A stretch of DNA of 64,000 nt from Desulfobacteraceae bacterium UBA5616 (GTDB lineage Bacteria; Desulfobacterota; Desulfobacteria; Desulfobacterales; UBA5616), in contig DIKO01000047.1 in the NCBI GenBank assembly GCA_002423615.1, positions 1 to 64,000 on the forward strand. Reading direction: 5' to 3'. Position numbers and translations under genes: made by a program. Below the pieces are notes generated by a model that ran no database searches, was not told where the DNA came from, and saw nothing but the letters and a program-made list of their open reading frames with translations. Below, in pieces: positions 43,688-52,409 of this stretch (the stretch's first letter is position 1; each line of letters begins with the position of its first letter).

Positions 43688-44749
43688 TCATTTTCCGTCC
43701 TGAATACCGATCCTTGAGAGCTTTTCCCTGTTTTTACGGATCTTTTCATCCCTCCAGGCGATGAACCGCTCTGTTTTCCCCGAAAGGTCCTTCAGATCTT
43801 TCAAAAGGTCGACACAGGACTGAATATCATCGTAAATATAGTGGGCGTCTTCGTTCAGAGACCAGGCTTTCGCGTTTTCACGGGAAATCACCATGGGTTT
43901 GCCATAAGCCGCGGCATGTGAAAGCGTTGCCGTCGTTTTATCACTGAAATACCGTTTCTGATCCGGGCCCAGAAGCGGCATGAGCAGATCACAACCCTCT
44001 ATCTCATTGTAGAAGGACCTGTCGTCCAGTGATTCATGAAGCCGGAAATAGCTTTCCAGGTCATGTTCCCGGATCAAATCCCGAAGTTTTTTGCCGTCCT
44101 TATGGTTGTTGGCGCCGATAATGTTGATTAAGACGCCTTCTGTTTTCAATTCCTTAAGCTTCCTGCAGACCTCGATCAGGAACCCGTAATCCCTGCGCTT
44201 GAAATTTACCCATCCCTGAATACCGATAATGACCGGGGAGGACATTTTCACTTTCCCACGGGTCGGATAGGGTTTGAAAAAAGGAAGCAAAAACCCGTCC
44301 AGCGGCAGTCTTTCTCTGAATGCTTCAAAAACGGTTTCACTCAAGACAAAATAATGTTCATTCTTTTCTTTCTGTAATGCAAACTTCCTGGGGTTATGTA
44401 TAACCGCAATTTTCCTTTCAGCAGTAAGGCCTTTAAATATTTTTTGATTTCTGTGCGGTTCAATGGAGTTCAATACCACCGCATCCGCATCGAGGCTATG
44501 AATGAGTTTCTGGATTTTTCTCCTGAATACCGGAATTCGCAACCCCAGGTTCTGGATCAGGAAATAGCCCGGCCGACTGATAACGCATTCAACATGTTCA
44601 TACACTTCCGCCAGTTCCTTCTGCACGCCCGGAAGACAATAATAATGGAACCGTAAAACATCGGGCTTAAACAAAAAGGGAAGCAGATTCTCGTATATGG
44701 GAAAAATTTCCGTGTGGTATTTATTGAGTTCGATAACAAGCACATTCAT
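43688..44749 (-). CDS. glycosyltransferase-like protein (GT-B fold)
   Basis: 353 residues. IGIQGWVNFKRRDYGFLIEV and INIIGANNHKDG mark the start of a GT-B donor domain, and SDKTTATLSHAAAYGKPMVIS looks like the donor-site region, but the E-x7-E motif is not clear. Family uncertain. Overlaps nothing; follows a small DUF6165-like gene by 18 bases. Confidence 0.6.
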   Translation of the reverse strand: MNVLVIELNKYHTEIFPIYENLLPFLFKPDVLRFHYYCLPGVQKELAEVYEHVECVISRPGYFLIQNLGLRIPVFRRKIQKLIHSLDADAVVLNSIEPHRNQKIFKGLTAERKIAVIHNPRKFALQKEKNEHYFVLSETVFEAFRERLPLDGFLLPFFKPYPTRGKVKMSSPVIIGIQGWVNFKRRDYGFLIEVCRKLKELKTEGVLINIIGANNHKDGKKLRDLIREHDLESYFRLHESLDDRSFYNEIEGCDLLMPLLGPDQKRYFSDKTTATLSHAAAYGKPMVISRENAKAWSLNEDAHYIYDDIQSCVDLLKDLKDLSGKTERFIAWRDEKIRKNREKLSRIGIQDGK

Positions 44750-44767
44750 TTTACAGGCCCGTTCACT

Positions 44768-45145
44768 TCAGGAATAATCCGCATATTCTTTTTCCTCGAC
44801 CAGTTCCGAACCATGGGAGAGGTTCAATTTCCGCTTTATTGCCGCCCGCTCGTCGTTGTTGATATAAACACTGCGTGCGAGCTGGATAAATTCCGCGTCG
44901 AATTCTTTTTCGGCTTCTTTTCGCCGGATTTTATCCTCAATATCCCACAGTTTCAGATTAACTGTTTCAAGTTCCCGGTAATATTTTGGATCAACAACGA
45001 TTCCCGCCCGGTCCAGCGAGGATTTCAACATGCCGTATTCCCTGCGGATGTTGCCGAGTTTCTCCAGATTCTTAATTTTTCGCAGTTTAATGGATAAAAT
45101 GGTGATTTTATCAACTATTTCGCCGATGGAAACTTCAATTAACAT
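44768..45145 (-). CDS. small coiled-coil-like protein (DUF6165-like)
   Basis: 125 residues starting MLIEVSIGEIVDKITILSIK, then helices rich in Lys and Glu. The N-terminal ten residues match what I recall of DUF6165 proteins, found in LPS gene clusters; this family match is from memory. Function unknown. It precedes the glycosyltransferase-like gene, with AT-rich DNA upstream containing a possible TTTACA / TAAAAA promoter. Confidence 0.6.
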   Translation of the reverse strand: MLIEVSIGEIVDKITILSIKLRKIKNLEKLGNIRREYGMLKSSLDRAGIVVDPKYYRELETVNLKLWDIEDKIRRKEAEKEFDAEFIQLARSVYINNDERAAIKRKLNLSHGSELVEEKEYADYS

Positions 45146-45413
45146 GGTTGCCGCCTGTTTTTCTTTCCAGGTGTTTCAATTAATCTCCGGCCGATTATTG
45201 TCGCATTTTTATAAAAAGCGCCTGTAAATGTAAATCTATTTCTCACGTTCAGCGAGATTTCAGCAAACGGCATCAACTATATTTTTAACGCATTGATCTT
45301 TATGGCATTGAAAAATACTCTCCGAGTGTGCTATGCAGAAAGATGATATTTTTGATGAAGGCCTGTATCCATGGTTTAAATCCGGATGAGGACCAAGCGG
45401 AGAGGAGGGCGTG

Positions 45414-46142
45414 ATGAAAAAAATAATACCATTGATATTTTTATTCATACTCCTGATATCCCCACAACTCGAAGCTGTTTTTTTCGACAGCCACAATGGA
45501 GAAGTCGTGGAGGGATATGCCTTTGACAAAGGGTTAAGCGACGGCGTCATTACCTCCGGGTTAAGGGAAGCCCTGACGATTTCAACGCAAAAGGCCGTCG
45601 ACAGCCTTTCCGTGGAGAATGGATATTTTGATAATCCCGCGGTTAAAATAAGAGTTCCTGAAAAAGTGCGGACCATTGCTGAAGATTTACGGAAAATCGG
45701 GTTTTATAAAACCGTTGATGAATTTGAACGAAGTATGAACCGGGCGGTTGAGATGGCGGCTCCCATGGCAACACCCATATTCATCAGCAGCATCAAGGAA
45801 ATGGCATTCGACGACGCCAGGAAAATCTTAAACGGCGGAGACTTCGCCGCAACGGAATATTTCAGAAAAAAAGCGTCTCATCGATTGTATGAAACCTTTA
45901 AGCCCATGGTTTCCGAAACCCTGAACCAGGTCAAAGCCGCCAAAAAATATAAAAAAATGATCGAAAATTATGCCGCACTGATTCCCTTCCCGGAAACCCA
46001 GATCATTGACCTGGACCGGTATGTTGCGGAAAAGGGCATTGACGGTTTTTTCCTGATGATGGCTGAAGAAGAAAAAAAGATCAGAACCGACCCCGTTGCC
46101 CGAACGACGAATCTTCTGAAACAAGTGTTCGGCCAATCCTGA
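45414..46142 (+). CDS. DUF4197 domain-containing secreted protein
   Basis: 242 residues from ATG (GGAGG 5 bases upstream). A signal peptide (about 1-21), then the DUF4197 domain: LREALTISTQKAVDSLS, AVKIRVPEKVRTI and FFLMMAEEEKKIR. Function of the family is unknown; the signal suggests the periplasm. It is directly followed by a heptosyltransferase whose start codon is the next base after its stop. Confidence 0.8.
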   Translation: MKKIIPLIFLFILLISPQLEAVFFDSHNGEVVEGYAFDKGLSDGVITSGLREALTISTQKAVDSLSVENGYFDNPAVKIRVPEKVRTIAEDLRKIGFYKTVDEFERSMNRAVEMAAPMATPIFISSIKEMAFDDARKILNGGDFAATEYFRKKASHRLYETFKPMVSETLNQVKAAKKYKKMIENYAALIPFPETQIIDLDRYVAEKGIDGFFLMMAEEEKKIRTDPVARTTNLLKQVFGQS

Positions 46143-47177
46143 ATGCCCAAAATACCGGCTAAAAGAATCTGTCTGATCCGCCTGTCCGCGCTGGGGGACG
46201 CCGTTCATGCGCTGGCCCTGGCCAATGGATTACGGCAGGGGTATCCGGACGCCCATCTCACCTGGATCATCCAGCCTCTGCCCCATGAGCTGGTCAAATA
46301 CCAGCCCGCCATTGATCAGTTTATCATCGTTGAGAAGAAAGGCGGCCTCAGATTCTGGGGAAACCTCTTTCGGCAGCTCCAGGAGAAACGGTTTGACCTG
46401 GCGATCATTCCCCAGGTGAGTTTTCGGTCAAGCTTCATTGCGGCCCTGGTTCGGGCTGACATTAAGCTGGGATTTGACTTCAACCGCTCGAGGGAACTGT
46501 CATGGGCATTCACCAACCGGCATATACCCCCCGGAAAACCCGGTCATGTTCAGGACCAGTTTTTTGAATTTCTGGATTTTCTGGGCATCTCAGGCTACCG
46601 GAAAGAGTGGAAATTTGTTTTCACCCACGAGGAATTAGCCTGGCAGCGGGATTTTTTTTCCCGGATCGATCGCCCGGTCATTTCGTTTGTCGCGGCAACC
46701 TCTGACCCTGAAAAAGACTGGCATGCCGATGGATACGCCGCCGTCATGGATTATGTGGACTTTAAACTGGGGTTCCAGCCCATGATCGTGGGGGGACCCA
46801 GCAGGCGGGAAAATGAAATTGCAAAGCAGATTGTGGCAAAATGTTCCGGTTCGCCTGTTGTGGCCCTGGAAAAACCCGTCCGCAAGACAATGCTTCAGCT
46901 GGCAGGATCCTCAATGGTGGTTTCCCCGGATACGGGTCCCCTTCATGCGGCCGTCGCCCTGGATGTGCCCACCGTCGGCCTTTACGGGCCATCCGATCCC
47001 AGAAGATGCGGTCCATACCAAAAATTTCAGGATCTGTTGATCGACAAATACAGCAATCCCGGGGAAGAAAATACCGCTATCACGCGCAAACTCCGAAAAG
47101 GCCGAATGCTCGCCATCTCTCCGGAAGAAGTGATGGAAAAAATACGTTTCGGTATTGGAAAATACATCCGGCAATGA
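46143..47177 (+). CDS. glycosyltransferase family 9 (heptosyltransferase I-like)
   Basis: 344 residues: CLIRLSALGDAVHALALANG at the start and SPDTGPLHAAVALDVPTVGLYGP near the end are the GT9 signatures of heptosyltransferases adding L-glycero-D-manno-heptose from ADP-heptose. It probably acts on Kdo-lipid A. It precedes the second GT9 gene, whose ATG overlaps its stop. Confidence 0.88.
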   Translation: MPKIPAKRICLIRLSALGDAVHALALANGLRQGYPDAHLTWIIQPLPHELVKYQPAIDQFIIVEKKGGLRFWGNLFRQLQEKRFDLAIIPQVSFRSSFIAALVRADIKLGFDFNRSRELSWAFTNRHIPPGKPGHVQDQFFEFLDFLGISGYRKEWKFVFTHEELAWQRDFFSRIDRPVISFVAATSDPEKDWHADGYAAVMDYVDFKLGFQPMIVGGPSRRENEIAKQIVAKCSGSPVVALEKPVRKTMLQLAGSSMVVSPDTGPLHAAVALDVPTVGLYGPSDPRRCGPYQKFQDLLIDKYSNPGEENTAITRKLRKGRMLAISPEEVMEKIRFGIGKYIRQ

Positions 47178-48184
47178 AAATACTGCTTGTCCAAACCAGT
47201 TTTCTGGGAGACACCATCCTTTCGACACCGGTCATTTCCGCCATTCACCAGGCCCACCCAGGCGCCGTTCTTTTTATGATGACGACCCCGCAATCAGCGT
47301 CCCTGGTCCGGTACGACCCGCTTCTTACCGGCATTATCCCGTTTGATAAACGAAACTCCCATGCCGGCATTCCAGGCATCATGCGGATGGCCCAACAATT
47401 GCGTTCGATGAATTTCGACATGGCCTATGTGCTTCACCGCTCCTACCGCACCGCCATCCTGATGAAACTGGCAAAGATACCGGTCCGCATCGGGTTCAGG
47501 GATGCAAAACTGAACTGCCTTTATTCGGAAACAAGGCCCCGGAACCCGGCCAGCCATGACGTATTGCGAAACCTGTCTTTAATCGAAAAAGAGCTTCCCC
47601 TGAAATTTCAGAACCCTGAACTGCGCCTTTTCCCACCGGAAAAACAGGATGTGGGTGAAAACATCCGGAAAGCGCTCGGTTCTGTCATATCCCCGGTTGT
47701 TCTGGTTCCGGGAAGTGTCTGGGCTACGAAGCGGTGGGCGTGGGAGGGATTTCGGGAAACGGCCAGGCATTTCATCCTCCGCGGACATCCGGTTCTCATC
47801 GTGGGGGGGCCGGAGGACAGGGCGCTTTCGGAAAAAATCGCCATGGGGCTGGATGTCGTGAATTTAACCGGCGAGTCCGGCATCGCCGATGTCATGCATA
47901 TAATCCGGCAATCGCGTCTGGTGATCTGCAACGACAGCATGGCCATGCATATCGCCTGTGCCTTCAAAATTCCCGTGGTTGCGATTTTTTGCGCCACCAC
48001 CGCATCCCTGGGGTACACCCCCTGGAAAAACAACAGCATCCTCCTCGAAAAAACGGATCTTGACTGTAAACCCTGCGGGAGGCACGGCGGGAATCGCTGT
48101 CCCACGGGAACGTATGCGTGTATCGAGGGGATTACACCGGAGCGGGTAATTGAAGCGGGAACCCGGCTGCTTGAAAAATCATGA
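47174..48184 (+). CDS. waaF: lipopolysaccharide heptosyltransferase II
   Basis: 336 residues from ATG 47174, overlapping the previous stop (ATGA). An open frame begins earlier at 46841 but its first 111 codons are out of phase with the first heptosyltransferase and not counted. MKILLVQTSFLGDTILSTPV and CNDSMAMHIACAFKIPVVAIF are WaaF/GT9 hallmarks, and PGSVWATKRWAWEGF is typical of heptosyltransferase II. It adds the second core heptose. Confidence 0.9.
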   Translation: MKILLVQTSFLGDTILSTPVISAIHQAHPGAVLFMMTTPQSASLVRYDPLLTGIIPFDKRNSHAGIPGIMRMAQQLRSMNFDMAYVLHRSYRTAILMKLAKIPVRIGFRDAKLNCLYSETRPRNPASHDVLRNLSLIEKELPLKFQNPELRLFPPEKQDVGENIRKALGSVISPVVLVPGSVWATKRWAWEGFRETARHFILRGHPVLIVGGPEDRALSEKIAMGLDVVNLTGESGIADVMHIIRQSRLVICNDSMAMHIACAFKIPVVAIFCATTASLGYTPWKNNSILLEKTDLDCKPCGRHGGNRCPTGTYACIEGITPERVIEAGTRLLEKS

Positions 48185-48918
48185 ACGACCTTCGGATCCA
48201 AAAAATCGGCCGATATACGGTCGGATATACCGAATCATGGCTTGAACCGTATATTGAAAATATCACGGAGATTATACAGGTTCCGGCCGGAAACTCCGAA
48301 AATACCCTGGGGGGAAGGCGAAAAGTCCCTGTTGTCGAACTGGCGCCGGGAACAAGAGCTGCCGTGAAGCATTACGCCAGAGGCGGGCTTTTGGGCCATT
48401 TTGTCAAAGAAACCTATCTCAAATGGGGTAAAGCACGTTCCCGGAAAGAATTTGAATGGCTGCAGCGGGTGAGGCTTCTGAATATCCGGGCGCCTGAGCC
48501 ACTGGCATTTGTCTTTCAGGGAAGAAGGTTCAGTCGATGCTGGCTCCTTACCGGTGAAATCGAGGATCATGAAACCCTGGCCGATTATCATTTTTCCGGA
48601 CACCAGCAGGCCGAAAACATCATGGCTGATCTGGCGTCCCAGGTGGGAGTCCTGATTTCAAACAAAATCCTCCATGTGGACCTGCATCCCGGAAACGTTT
48701 TAATCGATCCCTCCGGCCTGTGCCATATCATCGATTTTGATAAAGCCCGCTGGTTTTGGGGCGGAATAAAACGTTTATCCAGCCGATACCTTTCGAGGTG
48801 GCAAAGGGCGGTCCTCAAACACCGCCTTGATCCCATGCTGGTTCATGCCTTTGAAAAAAACCTTCATGCCGTCACCGGATCAGCTCGACGATGGCGGCCG
48901 CCAGCAGAGGGATCATGA
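48181..48918 (+). CDS. lipopolysaccharide kinase, InaA/KdkA family
   Basis: 245 residues with a small-kinase fold: HVDLHPGNVLID (catalytic loop) and IIDFDKA (metal site). InaA/KdkA/WaaP proteins phosphorylate Kdo or heptose of the core. The start overlaps waaF by 4 bases; the 3' end overlaps the unknown minus-strand gene by 47 bases (48872-48918) in antisense. Confidence 0.85.
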   Translation: MNDLRIQKIGRYTVGYTESWLEPYIENITEIIQVPAGNSENTLGGRRKVPVVELAPGTRAAVKHYARGGLLGHFVKETYLKWGKARSRKEFEWLQRVRLLNIRAPEPLAFVFQGRRFSRCWLLTGEIEDHETLADYHFSGHQQAENIMADLASQVGVLISNKILHVDLHPGNVLIDPSGLCHIIDFDKARWFWGGIKRLSSRYLSRWQRAVLKHRLDPMLVHAFEKNLHAVTGSARRWRPPAEGS

Positions 48919-49819
48919 TTTCATGGTGCCCTGTTATGGAATACCCCTTGCCGCCCGGAAGGACCGGTCGCCGTACCACATTTTCATTGGGGCGGTAATG
49001 TTGAATCATATCAAAATTCGCCGTGGTGAACCGGCGGACATCATGACCGATATTCCTGGCCACGGACAGGCATTTGAGAAATACCTCGGGCAGAATCACC
49101 GCACTGCCGAAATTTATGACCACACCGCCGTTGCCCAGCCCGGACACGGTTTCCGCCAGAATGCGGAAATCCCTGAGAGAAGCTTCCCCGATGGCCGATC
49201 CGTCGGCACCGGGGTGCTGATGAACGATATCGGTCCCCAGGGCCACATGAATGGTATACGGAATGTTCAGTTCATAACAGTTGGCGATAAGCGTTCTTTT
49301 CCCAAAAGGAGCGCCTTGTTCGATGAGGCATCTCCCGATGGCCTCCCCAAACCCTTCCATTTCGGGAATGGCATTTTTAACGCCTTTGTTGATAAAATCC
49401 GCAAGGTCGGCAGCCATGCCGAAGGCCCCGGTTTCCAGCTGAATATCCACATCCTCGGAAGTTCGTCCGAAAAGGGCGAGTTCCGTATCGTGAATGGCGG
49501 CGGATCCATTGGAAGCAAAATGCGATACGAGACCCCTCCCGGCCAGGTCGATCAAAATCGGGCTGCACCCGGTTTTGATCACGTGGCCCCCCAGCATGAC
49601 GATAACCGGTTTGCCGAGGTGTTTGGCTTCGACCACGGAACGGGCGATGGCTTTGAGGTCATTGGCCTTAAGGATCCCCGGCATGCGGTCTAAAAATTCC
49701 TTTACCGTCATCCCCGGATAGGGCGGTTTTCCTTCCTGGGCCGTTTCCACTTTGGATCTGCGTTCTGAAGCGGCGTAGGTATGGATCAGATCCAGATTGA
49801 TTTCCCTGTATCGCGACAT
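48872..49819 (-). CDS. conserved protein of unknown function in the heptose cluster
   Basis: 315 residues from ATG 49819 (AAGGA 9 bases upstream; a TTG at 49822 is an alternative). Glycine-rich segments include MLGGHVIKTGCSPILIDLA, ASNGSAAIHDTELAL, HQHPGADGSAIGEAS and NFGSAVILPEVFLK, pointing to a Rossmann-like nucleotide-binding fold. The style recalls deoxyhypusine synthase-type NAD-binding proteins, but that is inference. It follows gmhB closely and overlaps the InaA/KdkA-type gene in antisense. Function not known to me. Confidence 0.7.
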   Translation of the reverse strand: MSRYREINLDLIHTYAASERRSKVETAQEGKPPYPGMTVKEFLDRMPGILKANDLKAIARSVVEAKHLGKPVIVMLGGHVIKTGCSPILIDLAGRGLVSHFASNGSAAIHDTELALFGRTSEDVDIQLETGAFGMAADLADFINKGVKNAIPEMEGFGEAIGRCLIEQGAPFGKRTLIANCYELNIPYTIHVALGTDIVHQHPGADGSAIGEASLRDFRILAETVSGLGNGGVVINFGSAVILPEVFLKCLSVARNIGHDVRRFTTANFDMIQHYRPNENVVRRPVLPGGKGYSITGHHEIMIPLLAAAIVELIR

Positions 49820-49832
49820 CAATTCTTATCCT

Positions 49833-50384
49833 TTATGTTAACACACCCCGAAGGTGGGCCATCAACCCGGCAAGATCCTTGAAAATCGCCGTGGGCGAAA
49901 AATTCACGCCGGTGGAGACATTGTCTGAGACCCAGTAAACCTGCCCGACACCGGCCCTTATCCCGGCCTCGATATCCCTTTCACCGTCCCCGATGAGGAT
50001 GGATTCCTTCAAATTCAGATTAAATTCCTCTCCGGCCTGCAAGATCATCCCCGGAGCGGGTTTCCGACACCGGCAATCGATCCTGAATTCGCTCTTTCCC
50101 TCTGTGGGATGGTGAGGGCAATAATACACCTTGGAAATATGGATACCGTGTTCAAGGAAGATCCCCAGCATCCAGTCGTTCAACGCCTTGAACTCGTTCA
50201 GGGTGAAATACCCTCTGGCGATGCCGGACTGATTGGTGATCATAAATATTTTAAAACCGTGATCCTCCAGCATGCGGCAGAGATCGAAAATGCCCTCGCA
50301 GAAGACAAAGTCTTCCTTCAGATGCACATAGCCCCTGTCGACATTCACAATGCCGTCCCTGTCCAGAAACACCCCTTTTTGCAT
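49833..50384 (-). CDS. gmhB: D-glycero-beta-D-manno-heptose 1,7-bisphosphate 7-phosphatase
   Basis: HAD-family phosphatase in ADP-heptose synthesis. 183 residues with FLDRDGIVN (nucleophile and acid aspartates, D8 and D10), ITNQSGIARG, cysteines and histidine CPHH...CRCRKP that bind zinc, and GDGERDIEAG. Length is normal. 8 bases separate it from hldE. Confidence 0.93.
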   Translation of the reverse strand: MQKGVFLDRDGIVNVDRGYVHLKEDFVFCEGIFDLCRMLEDHGFKIFMITNQSGIARGYFTLNEFKALNDWMLGIFLEHGIHISKVYYCPHHPTEGKSEFRIDCRCRKPAPGMILQAGEEFNLNLKESILIGDGERDIEAGIRAGVGQVYWVSDNVSTGVNFSPTAIFKDLAGLMAHLRGVLT

Positions 50385-50392
50385 GATATTTT

Positions 50393-51841
50393 TTAGACCG
50401 GCTTCTGATGTTTCATCTGTTCGATCACACGGGTCGTGCTGAAACCTTCCACAAGCGGAAAAATGACCACCCGCCCCCCTTTTTTCTCGACGATGTCATG
50501 GCCCACTACGGTTTCCGGCGTATAGTCTCCGCCCTTTACTATCACGTCCGGCTCAAAATTCCGGATCAATTCAATGGGTGTTTCCTCTGAAAAAACCACC
50601 ACCATATCCACGCATTTTAAACTGGCCAGAATGGCCGATCGCTCTGCTTCCCCCATGACAGGCCTGAACGGGCCTTTCAGTTTTTTGATGGAAGCATCCG
50701 CGTTGAGGCCGACAACGAGCTTGTCCCCTTCGGCGGCTGCGGCGTGGAGGAGCTTGATATGGCCGATATGCAGGATATCGAAACAGCCGTTGGTGAAAAC
50801 AACGCTTTTTCCCTCATTACGCCACTGCTTGATTAAACCAGCGGCATCCTCCGGGCTTAAAATTTTACTCATGCCCTCCATGACATTACCCAAAAATGCC
50901 CGCCTGAGTTCTTTTTCCAGAATAGGCCGGGTTCCCACTTTACCGACAACGACGCCGGCAGCCAGGTTGGCCAATCGGGCCGCATCCTCGATTTCAATTC
51001 CGGCGGCGACGCCCAGGGCCAGAACGGCGATCACCGTATCCCCGGCCCCTGAAACATCATAAACTTCCCTTGCTTCGGAAGAGATATGACGCACCGGCCG
51101 CTCCCTGCCGAAAAGTGACATTCCATGGGCTCCTCTGGTAACCAGTAGATAAGACAGGTTGCATTGATGGATCAACCGCTGCGCCTCCTGGGAATAGGAC
51201 AATTCGTCATCGGATATTCCGGGCGCTGCGAGTTTGAACTCGGCGGTATTGGGTGTTATGCAGGTTGCCCCGTTGTAACGGTCCCAGTCGACGCCCTTGG
51301 GATCGACAAAAACGGGAATCTGTTTCAAGCGGCATCTTTCAATAATCCGCCGTGACAGATCGTGCTGAAATATCCCTTTACCATAATCCGAAATAATAGC
51401 CCCCTGGACCTGGTCGAGGCGCTCATCCACGGCATCGTAAATTTTCCGATAAACCTCGTGGGTCAAGGGCCCTGTTTCTTCGTCATCCATCCGCAAAAGC
51501 TGCTGGCCCCGGCCGATGATCCGTGTTTTGGCCGTTGTTGACCGCCCGTCAACCCGGATGAATCCGGCTGTAATGCCGGTGTTCCCAAACAGTGAGATCA
51601 AAGCGTCTCCTTCACCGTCATTACCGCATACGCCGATCAGGAAACATCGGCACCCCAATCCCGCGAGGTTCAAGGCCACATTTCCGGCGCCTCCCGGGGT
51701 CTGGGTTTTTTGTCGGATGCGGACCACGGGCACCGGGGCCTCAGGAGAAATTCTATCCACCTCACCCCAGCAGTAACGGTCCAGCATCACATCTCCAATA
51801 ACCAGGATCGCGGTTTTGGAAAAATCAGGATAATCCCTCAT
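50393..51841 (-). CDS. hldE: bifunctional heptose 7-phosphate kinase / heptose 1-phosphate adenylyltransferase
   Basis: 482 residues. N-terminal PfkB-type kinase domain with DVMLDRYCWG and DVSGAGDTVIAVLALG, and C-terminal nucleotidyltransferase domain with TNGCFDILHIGHIKLL (HxGH). It makes heptose-1,7-bisphosphate and later ADP-heptose. It overlaps the gmhA stop by 17 bases. Domain order matches E. coli HldE. Confidence 0.96.
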   Translation of the reverse strand: MRDYPDFSKTAILVIGDVMLDRYCWGEVDRISPEAPVPVVRIRQKTQTPGGAGNVALNLAGLGCRCFLIGVCGNDGEGDALISLFGNTGITAGFIRVDGRSTTAKTRIIGRGQQLLRMDDEETGPLTHEVYRKIYDAVDERLDQVQGAIISDYGKGIFQHDLSRRIIERCRLKQIPVFVDPKGVDWDRYNGATCITPNTAEFKLAAPGISDDELSYSQEAQRLIHQCNLSYLLVTRGAHGMSLFGRERPVRHISSEAREVYDVSGAGDTVIAVLALGVAAGIEIEDAARLANLAAGVVVGKVGTRPILEKELRRAFLGNVMEGMSKILSPEDAAGLIKQWRNEGKSVVFTNGCFDILHIGHIKLLHAAAAEGDKLVVGLNADASIKKLKGPFRPVMGEAERSAILASLKCVDMVVVFSEETPIELIRNFEPDVIVKGGDYTPETVVGHDIVEKKGGRVVIFPLVEGFSTTRVIEQMKHQKPV

Positions 51842-52409
51842 GCGGCGGCATCCCCTTCGTCATGACATATTCGATGATTTCAGCCCATAGATGAAGAATG
51901 AAGATATGGGCTTCCTGAATGCGGGCTGTTTTGGCTGCGGGTATGATAATGGATTGATCCGCCGACTGTTTCAGAACGCCCCCATTACCGCCGAGGAGCG
52001 CCACAGTATAAAGGCCGATGTCTTTTGCCTTGTCAACAGCATGGATCACATTCGGGGAGTTTCCGGATGTGGAAAGGCCGATGAGAATGTCACCCGCTTT
52101 TCCAAGGGCTTCCACCTGTCTTTCGAAAACCGATTCATACCCGTAATCATTGGCGACGGCGCTTAATATGGAGGTGTCTGTGGTTAACGCCACGGCCGGC
52201 CAGGCTTTGCGTTCCATGACAAAGCGGCCGACAATTTCAGCGGCGAAATGTTGTGCGTCTGCAGCGGAACCGCCGTTTCCGCAGATCAGGATCTTCCGGC
52301 CGTTTTTCAGAGCGGCCCCCAGGGCCGTTCCAGCTTCAAGGATAGCCGCTTTCAGGTCATTGAGCCGGCCGAAACAGCTCATGTGTTCTTCCAACGCGAT
52401 TTCAAACAT
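51825..52409 (-). CDS. gmhA: sedoheptulose 7-phosphate isomerase
   Basis: First step of ADP-heptose synthesis. 194 residues with the SIS domain: GNGGSAADAQHFAAEIVGRF, GLSTSGNSPNVIHAVD and AHIFILHLWAEII. The start overlaps the lpxK stop by 8 bases. Full-length. Confidence 0.95.
   Translation of the reverse strand: MFEIALEEHMSCFGRLNDLKAAILEAGTALGAALKNGRKILICGNGGSAADAQHFAAEIVGRFVMERKAWPAVALTTDTSILSAVANDYGYESVFERQVEALGKAGDILIGLSTSGNSPNVIHAVDKAKDIGLYTVALLGGNGGVLKQSADQSIIIPAAKTARIQEAHIFILHLWAEIIEYVMTKGMPPHEGLS

Noticed and set aside
46841..47173. N-terminal extension of the waaF frame
   Set aside because: This part overlaps the first heptosyltransferase in another frame; the true N-terminus with the heptosyltransferase motif begins at 47174.
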